In this document: in pieces, positions 26,789-35,127 of the stretch
How positions within the stretch are numbered: the stretch's first letter is position 1
How the letters are laid out: every line of letters begins with the position of its first letter
Source of the DNA: CAVQZA01 sp963724805
GTDB taxonomy: Bacteria; Actinomycetota; Thermoleophilia; Gaiellales; Gaiellaceae
Direction of reading: 5' to 3'
DNA length: 64,000 nt
NCBI GenBank assembly: GCA_963724805.1
Contig: CAVRWA010000014.1
Span: 124,001 to 188,000, forward strand
Made by a program: the position numbers and the translations under genes
Notes under the pieces: model-generated
What the model saw: the letters and a program-made list of their open reading frames with translations, nothing else
Told to the model about the DNA's origin: nothing
Databases searched by the model: none

Positions 26789-29700
26789 CAGGCCGCGCCC
26801 TCCGACTCGACGGTGAGGAACCCGTCGCCGCCGCTCGAGACCGTGTGCTCGTCGACGTCCGCGAGCGCGGCCTTGTAGTCGCGCGGCATCACCTTCACGA
26901 ACAGCGGGAGAACCAGCTCCCACTCGTCGAGCACGCGTTCGGCCAGCTGCGAACCGGCGAGCTCGAGGTGCTCCTCGATCAGCGCTCGCACCGTCTCCAC
27001 GTCCTCGGCCTCGAGCGGCTCGAGCTCGACGAGCTCGAGGTTGCAGCGCGACGCGAAGGTCGCGTCGGGGTCGAGCACGTAGGCGATCCCGCCGCTCATG
27101 CCCGCGGCGAAGTTGCGCCCGGTCGGCCCGAGCACGACTACGCGGCCGCCGGTCATGTACTCGCAGCCGTGGTCGCCGACGCCCTCGACGACGGCGCTCG
27201 CGCCCGAGTTGCGGACGGCGAAGCGCTCGCCCGCACGGCCGGCGAAGAACGCGCGGCCGGCGGTCGCGCCGTAGAGGACGGTGTTGCCGACGATCACGTT
27301 CTCCTCGGCGACGAAGCCCGCGCGAAGCGGCGGCCGCACCGTGATCACGCCGCCGGAGAGCCCCTTGCCCGCGTAGTCGTTCGCGTCGCCGAACAGCGTC
27401 AGCTCGACCCCGGGCGCGAGCCAGGCTCCAAACGACTGGCCCGCGGAGCCGTGCAAGGCGTAGCGGATCGTCCGCGGCGGCAGGCCCTTCGCGCCGTGGC
27501 GCTTCGTCAGCTCGTGCGAGAGCAGGCCGCCGACGGTGCGGTTCACGTTGCGGACCCCGAACTCGCCCGTCACGGGGAGACCCGACTCGAGCGCCTGTCC
27601 AGCCGCCTCGATCAGCTGCCAGTCGAGCGCGTCGGCGAGCGGCGAGTCCTGCGGGCGGGTGCGGCGCAGCGGGGACCCCGAAGGGTTCTCCGGCACGCGC
27701 AGGATCCTGGAGAGATCGATCCCGCGCGCCTGCCACTGCTCGATCGCCTCGTCGGCCTCGAGCAGGTCGACGCGGCCCGTGAGCTCCTCGAACCGCGCGA
27801 TCCCGAGGCGGGCCATGATCCGGCGCACCTCCTCCGCGACGAAGAAGAAGAAGTTGACGACGTGCTCGGGCTGCCCCTTGAAGCGCCGGCGCAGCTCCGG
27901 ATCCTGGGTCGCGATCCCGACCGGGCACGTGTTGAGGTGGCAGGCGCGCATCATCACGCAGCCGGTCGCGATCAGCGGCGCGGTCGCGAAGCCCATCTCG
28001 TCGGCGCCGAGCAGCGCGGCGACGACCACGTCGCGGCCGGTCTTGAGCTGGCCGTCGGTCTGCACCCAGATCCGCGAGCGGAGGTCGTTCAGCACGAGCG
28101 TCTGCTGCGTCTCGGCGAGGCCGATCTCCCACGGGATCCCGGCGAACAGGATCGAGGAGAGCGGCGAGGCGCCCGTGCCGCCGTCGTGCCCCGAGATCAG
28201 GACGTGATCGGCGTTCGCCTTCGCGACGCCGGCGGCAACGGTGCCGACCCCGACCTCCGCCACGAGCTTGACCGAGATCACCGCCTTCGGGTTCGCGCAG
28301 CGCAGGTCGTAGATCAGCTGCTTGAGATCCTCGATCGAGTAGATGTCGTGGTGCGGCGGCGGCGAGATCAGCCCGACGCCGGGCGTCGTCAGCCGCACGC
28401 CGGCGATGTAGCGGTCGACCTTGTGGCCCGGGAGCTGGCCGCCCTCGCCGGGCTTGGCGCCCTGGGCCATCTTGATCTGCAGCTCGTCGGCGTTCGTGAG
28501 GTAGTTGATGTTGACGCCGAACCGCCCCGAGGCGACCTGCTTGATCGCCGAGCGGCGCGAGTCGCCGTTCGCATCCGGGATGTAGCGGGCCGGATCCTCG
28601 CCGCCCTCGCCGGTGTTCGAGCGGCCGCCGATCCTGTTCATCGCGATCGCGAGCGTCTCGTGCGCCTCACGCGAGAGCGAGCCGAGCGACATCGCGCCGG
28701 TGGCGAAGCGCTTCACGATCTCGGACGCGGGCTCGACCTCCTCGAGCGGGATCCCACCGTCCTCGGCGTAGCGGAACGCGAGCAGGCCTCGGAGCGTGCG
28801 GCGGCGCGCGTTCTCCGCGTTGACCGTGCGCGAGTACTCCTCGTAGGTCTCCCAGCCGCCGTGGCGGACGGCGTGCTGGAGCAGCGCGATCGTCTCGGGG
28901 TTCCACTGGTGGTGCTCACCGTCGCGCCGCCACGAGTAGATGCCGACCACGGGCAGGAGCTCGTCGGGCGAGCCGGGGTACGCGCGCTCGTGCCGGGCGA
29001 GCGCCTGCGCCGCGAGCGTCTCGATCCCGATCCCGCCGATGCGCGACGCGGTTCCCGTGAAGTGCCGGTCGACGAGCTCCGGTGCGAGCCCCACGGCCTC
29101 GAAGATCTGCGCGCCGCAGTACGAGCCCATCGTCGAGATGCCCATCTTGGACATCGTCTTGAGCAGGCCCTTGGCGATGCCCTTCACGGCGCGGTGCTGC
29201 GCCTCGTCCCTGGTCATCTCCTTCGGCAGCCGCCCCTGGTCGACCAGGTCGGCCAGCGTCTCGAGCATCAGGTAGGGGTTGACCGCGGCCGCGCCGTAGC
29301 CGACGAGCACGGCGACGCTGTGCACGCTGCGCGGCTCGCCCGACTCGACCACGAGACCCGCCTGGAGCCGCGTGCCCTCGCGGACGAGATGGTGGTGGAC
29401 GGCGGCAACGGAGAGCAGCGACGGGATCGCGACCCGTTCGGGCCCGACGGCGCGGTCGGAGAGGATCAGGATGTTCGCGCCGCCGACGAGCGCCGCGTCG
29501 GCCTCGTCGAAGACGCGCTCGAGCGCCGCCTCCATCCCTACAGGGCCGTCGGCCGCGGGCCAGGTGATGTCGAGCGTGTGGGACTTGAAGATCGCCGAGC
29601 GCACCTGGCGGAGCTGCTCGAGCTCGGAGTCGAGCAGGATCGGGTTGTCGATCACGAGCTGGCGCGCGTGCTCGGGGGTCTCGTCGAGGAGGTTCCGCTC

Positions 29701-31305
29701 GGAGCCGACGCTCGCCTGGACGCTCATCACGACCGCCTCGCGGATCGAGTCGATCGGCGGGTTCGTGACCTGTGCGAAGAGCTGCTTGAAGTAGGAGTAG
29801 AGGAGCGGCTTGCGGTCGGAGAGGACGGCGAGGGACGAGTCGTTCCCCATCGAGCCGACCGGCTCCTCGGCGTTCCGCGCCAGCGGCGCGAGGATCACCT
29901 TCATGTCCTCCTGCGCGTAGCCGAACGCGAGCTGGCGCTGCCGGAGCGGCTCCGAGGGCCCGGCGTTCGGCTCGGGCTCGGGCAGGTCGGCGAGCCGCAC
30001 GACCTCCTCCTCGTACCAGCGCCCGTACGGCTTGCGGCCCGAGACCTCGGCCTTCAGCTCCTCGTCCTCGACGATCTTCCCGCGCTCGAGGTCGACGAGG
30101 AAGAGCTTGCCCGGCTGCAGCCGTCCCTTGCGGATGATGTTCTCGGGCGCCTCCTCGAGCACGCCCGCCTCCGAGGCGAGCACGACCCAGCGGTCCTTCG
30201 TCTCGAACCAGCGGCCCGGGCGCAGCCCGTTTCTGTCGAGCGTCGCGCCGATCACGCGCCCGTCGGTGAAGGCGATCGCGGCCGGCCCGTCCCAGGCCTC
30301 CATCAGGCACTGATGGAACTGGTAGAAGCCCCTCAGCTCGTCGGGCACGTCGGCGCGGCCCTGGTATGCCTCGGGGATCATCATCATCACCGCGTGGGGC
30401 AGCGAGCGCCCCGCGAGCGTGAGCAGCTCGAGCACGTTGTCGAAGACGGCCGAGTCAGAACCGGCCGGCCTGACGACGGGGAGCACCTTCCGGAGATCGT
30501 CGCCGAACAGCTCCGAGGCCAGCTGCGACTCCCGCGCCCGCATCCAGTTCACGTTCCCCTGCAGCGTGTTGATCTCCCCGTTGTGCGCGATCAGCCGGTA
30601 GGGATGGGCGAGCTCCCAGCTCGGGAACGTGTTCGTGGAGTAGCGCGAGTGGACGAGCGCGAGCGCGCTCGCGAGGCGCGGGTCGCGGAGATCGGTGAAG
30701 TAGCGCGGCAGCTGCGGCGCCGACAGCATCCCCTTGTAGACGATGCGGTACGACGAGAACGTGGGCACGACGAGATCCGGCCCCGCGGCGAGCTCGGCCC
30801 GGCGGCGGATCACATAGAGCTTGCGCTCGAAGGCCCCCTGGTCGGCCTCGTGCTCCGGGCCGGCGGCGACGAACAGCTGCCGGATCCGCGGCGCGACCGA
30901 CCCCGCGGTCCTGCCGACGTGCGCCTCGTCGACCGGCACGTCTCGCCAGGCGACCACGAGCTGCCCCTCGGCGACGACGGTGTCGGTGAGGAGCTGCTCG
31001 AGCTCGGCCCGGCGCGCCTCCTCGTGCGGCAGGAAGCAGACCGCGACCCCGTAGCGGCCGAGGGGCGGCAGCTCCGCGTCGAGCGCGCCGCGGAAGAACG
31101 CGTCGGGAAGCTGCATCAGGATCCCCGCGCCGTCTCCGGTCAGGCCGTCCGCCCCGGCGGCGCCGCGGTGCTCGAGGTTCGCGAGCGCGGTGAGGGCGCG
31201 CACGATCGTCTCGTGCGAAGGGACGGCGTCGAGATGCGCGACGAGCGCGACGCCGCACGCGTCGTGCTCGTAGGCAGGGTCGTAGAGACCAACGCGGCCT
31301 GTCAC
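26788..31305 (-). CDS. gltB: Glutamate synthase large (alpha) subunit
   Basis: GltB makes two glutamates from glutamine and 2-oxoglutarate. The protein has 1505 residues, the normal length. Domains in order are the N-terminal glutaminase with nucleophile C17 in EHDACGVALVAHLD, released after removal of a short propeptide, then the central domain, the FMN domain with SGHDGGTGASPLSS, and the C-terminal GXGXG helix. The 3Fe-4S cysteines are in CVMMRACHLNTCPVG. It is followed directly by gltD. A 10-bp inverted repeat lies 26-64 bp upstream. A long open frame on the opposite strand is a composition artefact. Confidence 0.98.
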   Translation of the reverse strand: MTGRVGLYDPAYEHDACGVALVAHLDAVPSHETIVRALTALANLEHRGAAGADGLTGDGAGILMQLPDAFFRGALDAELPPLGRYGVAVCFLPHEEARRAELEQLLTDTVVAEGQLVVAWRDVPVDEAHVGRTAGSVAPRIRQLFVAAGPEHEADQGAFERKLYVIRRRAELAAGPDLVVPTFSSYRIVYKGMLSAPQLPRYFTDLRDPRLASALALVHSRYSTNTFPSWELAHPYRLIAHNGEINTLQGNVNWMRARESQLASELFGDDLRKVLPVVRPAGSDSAVFDNVLELLTLAGRSLPHAVMMMIPEAYQGRADVPDELRGFYQFHQCLMEAWDGPAAIAFTDGRVIGATLDRNGLRPGRWFETKDRWVVLASEAGVLEEAPENIIRKGRLQPGKLFLVDLERGKIVEDEELKAEVSGRKPYGRWYEEEVVRLADLPEPEPNAGPSEPLRQRQLAFGYAQEDMKVILAPLARNAEEPVGSMGNDSSLAVLSDRKPLLYSYFKQLFAQVTNPPIDSIREAVVMSVQASVGSERNLLDETPEHARQLVIDNPILLDSELEQLRQVRSAIFKSHTLDITWPAADGPVGMEAALERVFDEADAALVGGANILILSDRAVGPERVAIPSLLSVAAVHHHLVREGTRLQAGLVVESGEPRSVHSVAVLVGYGAAAVNPYLMLETLADLVDQGRLPKEMTRDEAQHRAVKGIAKGLLKTMSKMGISTMGSYCGAQIFEAVGLAPELVDRHFTGTASRIGGIGIETLAAQALARHERAYPGSPDELLPVVGIYSWRRDGEHHQWNPETIALLQHAVRHGGWETYEEYSRTVNAENARRRTLRGLLAFRYAEDGGIPLEEVEPASEIVKRFATGAMSLGSLSREAHETLAIAMNRIGGRSNTGEGGEDPARYIPDANGDSRRSAIKQVASGRFGVNINYLTNADELQIKMAQGAKPGEGGQLPGHKVDRYIAGVRLTTPGVGLISPPPHHDIYSIEDLKQLIYDLRCANPKAVISVKLVAEVGVGTVAAGVAKANADHVLISGHDGGTGASPLSSILFAGIPWEIGLAETQQTLVLNDLRSRIWVQTDGQLKTGRDVVVAALLGADEMGFATAPLIATGCVMMRACHLNTCPVGIATQDPELRRRFKGQPEHVVNFFFFVAEEVRRIMARLGIARFEELTGRVDLLEADEAIEQWQARGIDLSRILRVPENPSGSPLRRTRPQDSPLADALDWQLIEAAGQALESGLPVTGEFGVRNVNRTVGGLLSHELTKRHGAKGLPPRTIRYALHGSAGQSFGAWLAPGVELTLFGDANDYAGKGLSGGVITVRPPLRAGFVAEENVIVGNTVLYGATAGRAFFAGRAGERFAVRNSGASAVVEGVGDHGCEYMTGGRVVVLGPTGRNFAAGMSGGIAYVLDPDATFASRCNLELVELEPLEAEDVETVRALIEEHLELAGSQLAERVLDEWELVLPLFVKVMPRDYKAALADVDEHTVSSGGDGFLTVESEGAA

Positions 31306-31330
31306 TCGAGCCCCCCGCCGGTGGGATGTG

Positions 31331-31369
31331 CGCTAGTCGGGTGAGGCGGGAGTGAGGAGCCGACTAGCG
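31331..31369 (-). promoter_or_regulatory. Inverted repeat in the gltB leader
   Basis: Perfect 10-bp arms CGCTAGTCGG (31331-31340) and CCGACTAGCG (31360-31369) with a 19-nt spacer lie 26-64 bp before gltB. It may be a leader hairpin controlling gltBD or a repressor site. It does not match a riboswitch I know. Confidence 0.4.
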
Positions 31370-31484
31370 TGATGTCGGGCGCGCGGGAATGACGGCGATA
31401 AACGCCGAAACGGAGTTCGTCTTCGCGCGCGAAACGTCCACGCTTCAAAGAATAAAGCACCGCGCCGGGGCGGGCAAGGAAATC

Positions 31485-33017
31485 TCAGTCGGCGCTGACG
31501 GCGGGCTCGGCTGAGCGGTGCACCGTCGTCCGTAGCGGCACCTCTTTCAGGAACCACGAGAGCGCGAACGGGATCACCGCGATCGCCAGCCCCCAGATGA
31601 AGACGCCGTTGAGCGCGTGGGAGAACGCCTGCAGGAACTGGGCGTGGACCTCCGGAGGCAGATGCTTCGCCTGCTCCGGGTTGATGTGGACGCCGCCGGC
31701 GAGGTACTTGAGCGAGCCGGCCGGCAGGAGCTCGAGCTGGTCCGCGAGGCGCGAGGCGAAGATCGCACCGAACAGCGCGACCCCGAAGGAGCCGCCGACC
31801 GAGCGGAAGAACGTCGCGGTCGCGGTGGCGACGCCCATGTCCCGCGGCGGCGCGTCGTTCTGCACGACGAGCACGAGCACCTGCATCACGAGGCCGATCC
31901 CGACGCCGACGACGATCATGTACGCCGAGGCGAGCCAGGGCGCGGTACCGACGCCGAGGCGCGAGAGCAGCGCCATGCCGACGATCAGCAGCGCGGTCCC
32001 GGCGATCGGGAACGCCTTGTAGCGGCCGATCCGGCTGATGATTCGGCCCGACGCGACCGAGGCGACGAGCAGGCCCGCCATCAGCGGGATCATCGCCAGG
32101 CCGGACTTGGTGGCGCTGTAGCCGTAGACGAGCTGGAGGTAGAGCGGGATGAAGACGATGGCGCCGAACATCGCCATCCCGATCGTGAAGCCCATCGCCC
32201 CGGACACGTTGAAGATGCGGGACTCGAACAGCCTGGGCGGCATGATCGGCTCGGCGGCGCGGGTCTCGCGCCAGACGAAGAGCGCGAGGAGCACGACGCC
32301 GGAGACGGCCATCGCGTAGATCGGCTTCGAGCGCCAGGCGAACTCGTTCCCGCCCCAGCTCGTCAGCAGGATCAGAGCGGCGACCCCGCCGCTCAACAGC
32401 AGCGCGCCGAGGTAGTCGATGCGGTGGCTCGTCCGCCTCGACGGCAGGTGGAGCCGCGTCACGACGATCAGGAGGGCGAGCGCGCCCACCGGCAGGTTGA
32501 CGTAGAAGACCCAGCGCCACGAGAGGTTGTCCACGAAGAAGCCGCCGAGCAGCGGCCCCGCGACGGAGGCGACGGCGAACACCGACCCGATCAGCCCCAT
32601 GTAGCGCCCGCGCTCCCGGGGCGGCACGATGTCGCCGATGATCGCCTGCGCGCCGACGATCAGCCCGCCGGCGCCGATCCCCTGGAGTGCGCGAAAGCCG
32701 ATCAGCTCGGCCATCGTCTGGCTGAGCCCGGCGAGCATCGAGCCGACCAGGAAGATGACGATCGCGGCCAGAAACACGGGCTTGCGCCCGTACATGTCGC
32801 CGAGCTTGCCATAGAGCGGCGTCGAGACGGTCGAGGCGAGCAGGTAGGCGGTGACGACCCACGAGAGGTGGTTGAGGCCGCCGAGGTCGCCGACGATCGT
32901 GGGTAGCGCGGTCGAGACGATCGTCTGGTCGAGCGCGGCCAGGAACATGCCGAGCATGAGCGCCGCGAAGACGGCCCGGAGCGCCCGCCCGCTCAGCGGC
33001 GCGTCAGCGGGGTTCAG
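31485..33017 (-). CDS. MFS drug exporter, DHA2 (EmrB/QacA) family, probable CTG start
   Basis: A 14-helix proton antiporter of about 510 residues. TM1 is AALMLGMFLAALDQTIVST, with motif D1 in the Asp-Gln pair; the loop motif is GKLGDMYGRKPVF; motif C in TM5 is GSVFAVASVAGPLLGGFF. The first ATG in frame (32957) cuts TM1. Upstream, CTG 33017 has AAGGAGG 5 nt before it and overlaps the tetR stop as CTGA, like the ATGA couplings elsewhere in the window. It adds 20 residues that complete TM1. The gene lies directly downstream of tetR in one operon. Confidence 0.93.
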   Translation of the reverse strand: MNPADAPLSGRALRAVFAALMLGMFLAALDQTIVSTALPTIVGDLGGLNHLSWVVTAYLLASTVSTPLYGKLGDMYGRKPVFLAAIVIFLVGSMLAGLSQTMAELIGFRALQGIGAGGLIVGAQAIIGDIVPPRERGRYMGLIGSVFAVASVAGPLLGGFFVDNLSWRWVFYVNLPVGALALLIVVTRLHLPSRRTSHRIDYLGALLLSGGVAALILLTSWGGNEFAWRSKPIYAMAVSGVVLLALFVWRETRAAEPIMPPRLFESRIFNVSGAMGFTIGMAMFGAIVFIPLYLQLVYGYSATKSGLAMIPLMAGLLVASVASGRIISRIGRYKAFPIAGTALLIVGMALLSRLGVGTAPWLASAYMIVVGVGIGLVMQVLVLVVQNDAPPRDMGVATATATFFRSVGGSFGVALFGAIFASRLADQLELLPAGSLKYLAGGVHINPEQAKHLPPEVHAQFLQAFSHALNGVFIWGLAIAVIPFALSWFLKEVPLRTTVHRSAEPAVSAD

Positions 33018-33664
33018 CTCGACCTCCTTCCGGTCGCGCGCTCGAGCTCGGTGCGCGTGAGCGGAGGATGCGGCAGCGGCGTCGCGGCCCCGGCGCGCAG
33101 GCCGTCGAGCAGGAGCCCGAGGTAGCGGCGCCAGAAGTCGGGCGCGACCTGCGAGGTTGCCTCGATCACGCGCCCGGCGGTCCAGAACACGACCGGCACG
33201 TCCTCCGGGGTGAAGTCGGAGCGCAGCGTGCCCTGCTCCTGAGCCCGCTCGACGAGGCGTCGGATCAGCGGCCGCAGCCGCGCGCGCATCGCCTCCGTGC
33301 GCGCGAGGCCGTGCCGGCTCGACGCGACGAGGTCCTTCAGCCCCCGGTCGGCGCCGTGCAGGGTGAGCGCGCCCTCCAGGAAGCCGGAGAAGCCGACCCA
33401 GGCGTCCTCCTCGGCAAGCGCCTCCTCGGCCACGCGGACGAACTGCCCGAAGGCGTCCTCGAGCACCGCGTCGACGAGATCCTCCTTGGTCGGGAAGCGG
33501 CGGTAGAGGGTTCCCATCCCGACGCCGGCAGCCCGCGCGATCTCCTCCACCGGCGCCTCGATGCCGCCCGCCGCAAAGACGGCCCGGGCCGCGGCGACGA
33601 TCCGCTCGCGGTTCGCCTGCGCGTCGCGGCGCAGGGGCCGCTCCTTCGTGGCCGGGCTCGTCAT
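33014..33664 (-). CDS. TetR-family transcriptional repressor
   Basis: A 216-residue repressor. The N-terminal helix-turn-helix has RERIVAAARAVFAAGGIEAP and the recognition region VGMGTLYRRFPTKEDLVDAV. The C-terminal ligand domain is helical and variable, with SRHGLARTEAMRARLRPLI. ATG 33664 follows GGGGAG. A 24-bp palindrome lies 16 bp upstream and a CATACT hexamer lies between, so autoregulation is likely. The drug exporter follows with a 4-nt overlap, the usual TetR-efflux arrangement. Confidence 0.95.
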   Translation of the reverse strand: MTSPATKERPLRRDAQANRERIVAAARAVFAAGGIEAPVEEIARAAGVGMGTLYRRFPTKEDLVDAVLEDAFGQFVRVAEEALAEEDAWVGFSGFLEGALTLHGADRGLKDLVASSRHGLARTEAMRARLRPLIRRLVERAQEQGTLRSDFTPEDVPVVFWTAGRVIEATSQVAPDFWRRYLGLLLDGLRAGAATPLPHPPLTRTELERATGRRSS

Positions 33665-33679
33665 CTCCCCAGTATGCCA

Positions 33680-33703
33680 GAAGCGGAGCGTGCGCTCCGC
33701 TTC
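33680..33703 (-). promoter_or_regulatory. 24-bp palindrome, putative TetR operator
   Basis: Arms GAAGCGGAGCG and CGCTCCGCTTC around TG. It covers the -35 side of a possible CATACT -10 element (33669-33674) ahead of tetR. It also lies just beyond the oxidoreductase stop, so it could serve as a terminator hairpin instead. Confidence 0.5.
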
Positions 33704-33704
33704 G

Positions 33705-34655
33705 CTACTCGGCGATCGAGACGACGATCTTGCCGCGCTTGCCGCGCGGGAACTCCTCGACGGCGGCGGGAACCTCCCCGAGCGGGCGAGCCGAGTCGAT
33801 CAGGACCTTCAGCTCCCCCGCGGCGGCGGCCTCGGCGAGGCGCGCGAGCCCGGCCGGGCCGGGGTGCGAGCCCATCACGTTCGTGCCGGTGATCTGGCGC
33901 GCAGCGAGCCCGTCCACGTCCACGGCGCCGAGCGGCGAAGCCGCGCGGCCTCCGGCCTGGATGAGCTCGGCGCCCGGCGCGAAGCCGTCACCGTGGTTGA
34001 CCAGGTCGATCACGCTCCGGACGCCGTCGGGGTGCCGCTCCCGCACCGCAGCGACGAGGTCCTGTCCGGTGTAGTCGATCGTCTCGGCGGCGCCGAGGTC
34101 GAGCAGGCGCTGCTCGTCGCCCGGCTTGGCGGTGGTGATCACGCTCGCCCCGCGCTGGGCGGCGAGCTGGACCGCGAAACTGCCGACGCCGCCGCCGGCG
34201 CCGATCACCAGCACGAGGTCGCCGGGCCTGGGATCGACCGCGTCGACCGCCGCCAGCGCCGTGAGCGCCGCGACGGGCAGAGCGGCGGCCGCTGCGAAGT
34301 CGAGCGCCTCGGGCTTGGGCACGACGAACCCGTCGACGGGAACGGTCAGGTACTCGGCCCAGGCGCCGTCGTGGAGGGTCGGCTTCGTGAGGAAGCCGAG
34401 CACGGCGTCGCCGACCCGGGAGCCGACGACCTCCGAGCCAACGCTCTCGACGACTCCCGAGAAGTCGCGGCCCAGGACGACGGGGAACGTGTACTCCATC
34501 ATTCCCCTGAGCGCCCCGGCCGCGGCCAGGACGTCGACCGGGTTGATCGAGGACGCATGCACCCGAACGAGAAGCTCGTCCGCGGCCGGCTCGGGCTTCG
34601 GCAGGTCGTGGAGCGCGAGCCCGCTGTCGAAATCGGTCATCGCGATCGCGCGCAC
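33705..34655 (-). CDS. NADP-dependent zinc-free alcohol dehydrogenase/quinone reductase-like protein
   Basis: A 316-residue medium-chain oxidoreductase of the quinone reductase type. The N-terminal GroES-like domain has VRVHASSINPVDVLAAAG and VVLGRDFSGVVESVG, without the zinc cysteines of true alcohol dehydrogenases. The Rossmann domain has the nucleotide loop GAGGGVGSFAVQLAAQRG. GTG 34655 gives the family-like MRAIAMTDFDSG, preceded by TAGCGT at a distance suiting a leaderless mRNA. ATG 34640 is an alternative. The likely reaction is NADPH-dependent reduction of quinones or enones; the substrate is unknown. Confidence 0.9.
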   Translation of the reverse strand: MRAIAMTDFDSGLALHDLPKPEPAADELLVRVHASSINPVDVLAAAGALRGMMEYTFPVVLGRDFSGVVESVGSEVVGSRVGDAVLGFLTKPTLHDGAWAEYLTVPVDGFVVPKPEALDFAAAAALPVAALTALAAVDAVDPRPGDLVLVIGAGGGVGSFAVQLAAQRGASVITTAKPGDEQRLLDLGAAETIDYTGQDLVAAVRERHPDGVRSVIDLVNHGDGFAPGAELIQAGGRAASPLGAVDVDGLAARQITGTNVMGSHPGPAGLARLAEAAAAGELKVLIDSARPLGEVPAAVEEFPRGKRGKIVVSIAE

Positions 34656-34675
34656 GGCACTACGCTAGCTGCTGG

Positions 34676-35080
34676 ATGAGCGGTGAGACCGTGTTCGAGT
34701 CGCTCGACTTCGTCTACGTCCCGACGGAGGACGTCGACGGCAGCGCGGCACGCTACGTCGAGGCGCTCGGCGCCGAGCTCGTCTGGAAGGTGCGCGGGAT
34801 GGGCACGGTCGTCGCGTGCCTGCGGGTCTCGGGCACCGGGCCGGCGATCCTCCTGACGAGCCATCTCGAGGGCGAGACGCCGATCCTGATCTACCGCGTC
34901 GCCGACTACGGCCGCGCGGTCGAGCGCCTGCGCGACGCCGGGATCACCGGGATCCGCGAGCTCGAGATCCCGCACGGGCCGTGCGCGAGCTTCCGCGCTC
35001 CCGGCGGGCAGCGCTTCGGGCTCTACGAGCTCGTCCGGCCCGATGCGGACGCGCACTTCGCCGGACGGATCGACGAGTAG
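34676..35080 (+). CDS. VOC (glyoxalase/bleomycin resistance fold) protein
   Basis: A 134-residue single-domain VOC protein. The fold is seen in FVYVPTEDVDGSAARYVEAL, then ILIYRVADYGRAVERLRDAG and FRAPGGQRFGLYELVRPD, with the terminal Glu in the usual metal position. The function is open: members bind or modify small molecules. It is divergent from the oxidoreductase with 20 bp between starts and ends at a strong terminator. Confidence 0.88.
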   Translation: MSGETVFESLDFVYVPTEDVDGSAARYVEALGAELVWKVRGMGTVVACLRVSGTGPAILLTSHLEGETPILIYRVADYGRAVERLRDAGITGIRELEIPHGPCASFRAPGGQRFGLYELVRPDADAHFAGRIDE

Positions 35081-35089
35081 GAAAGCCGC

Positions 35090-35115
35090 CCCCCGCCCCA
35101 TTGCTGGGGCGGGGG
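35090..35115. terminator. Bidirectional terminator hairpin
   Basis: Perfect 11-bp arms CCCCCGCCCCA and TGGGGCGGGGG with a TTGC loop between two convergent genes. No long U-tract follows on either side. Confidence 0.7.
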
Positions 35116-35127
35116 ACTCTGGCATTG

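Noticed and set aside
26845..31344. Long open frame (about 1500 codons) antisense to gltB
   Set aside because: It mirrors GltB codon by codon and has the Arg, Leu, Glu and Asp composition of a GC-rich shadow frame, with no domain.
31306..31484. Riboswitch upstream of gltB
   Set aside because: The inverted repeat is real, but no glutamine riboswitch core or other known consensus could be matched by eye.
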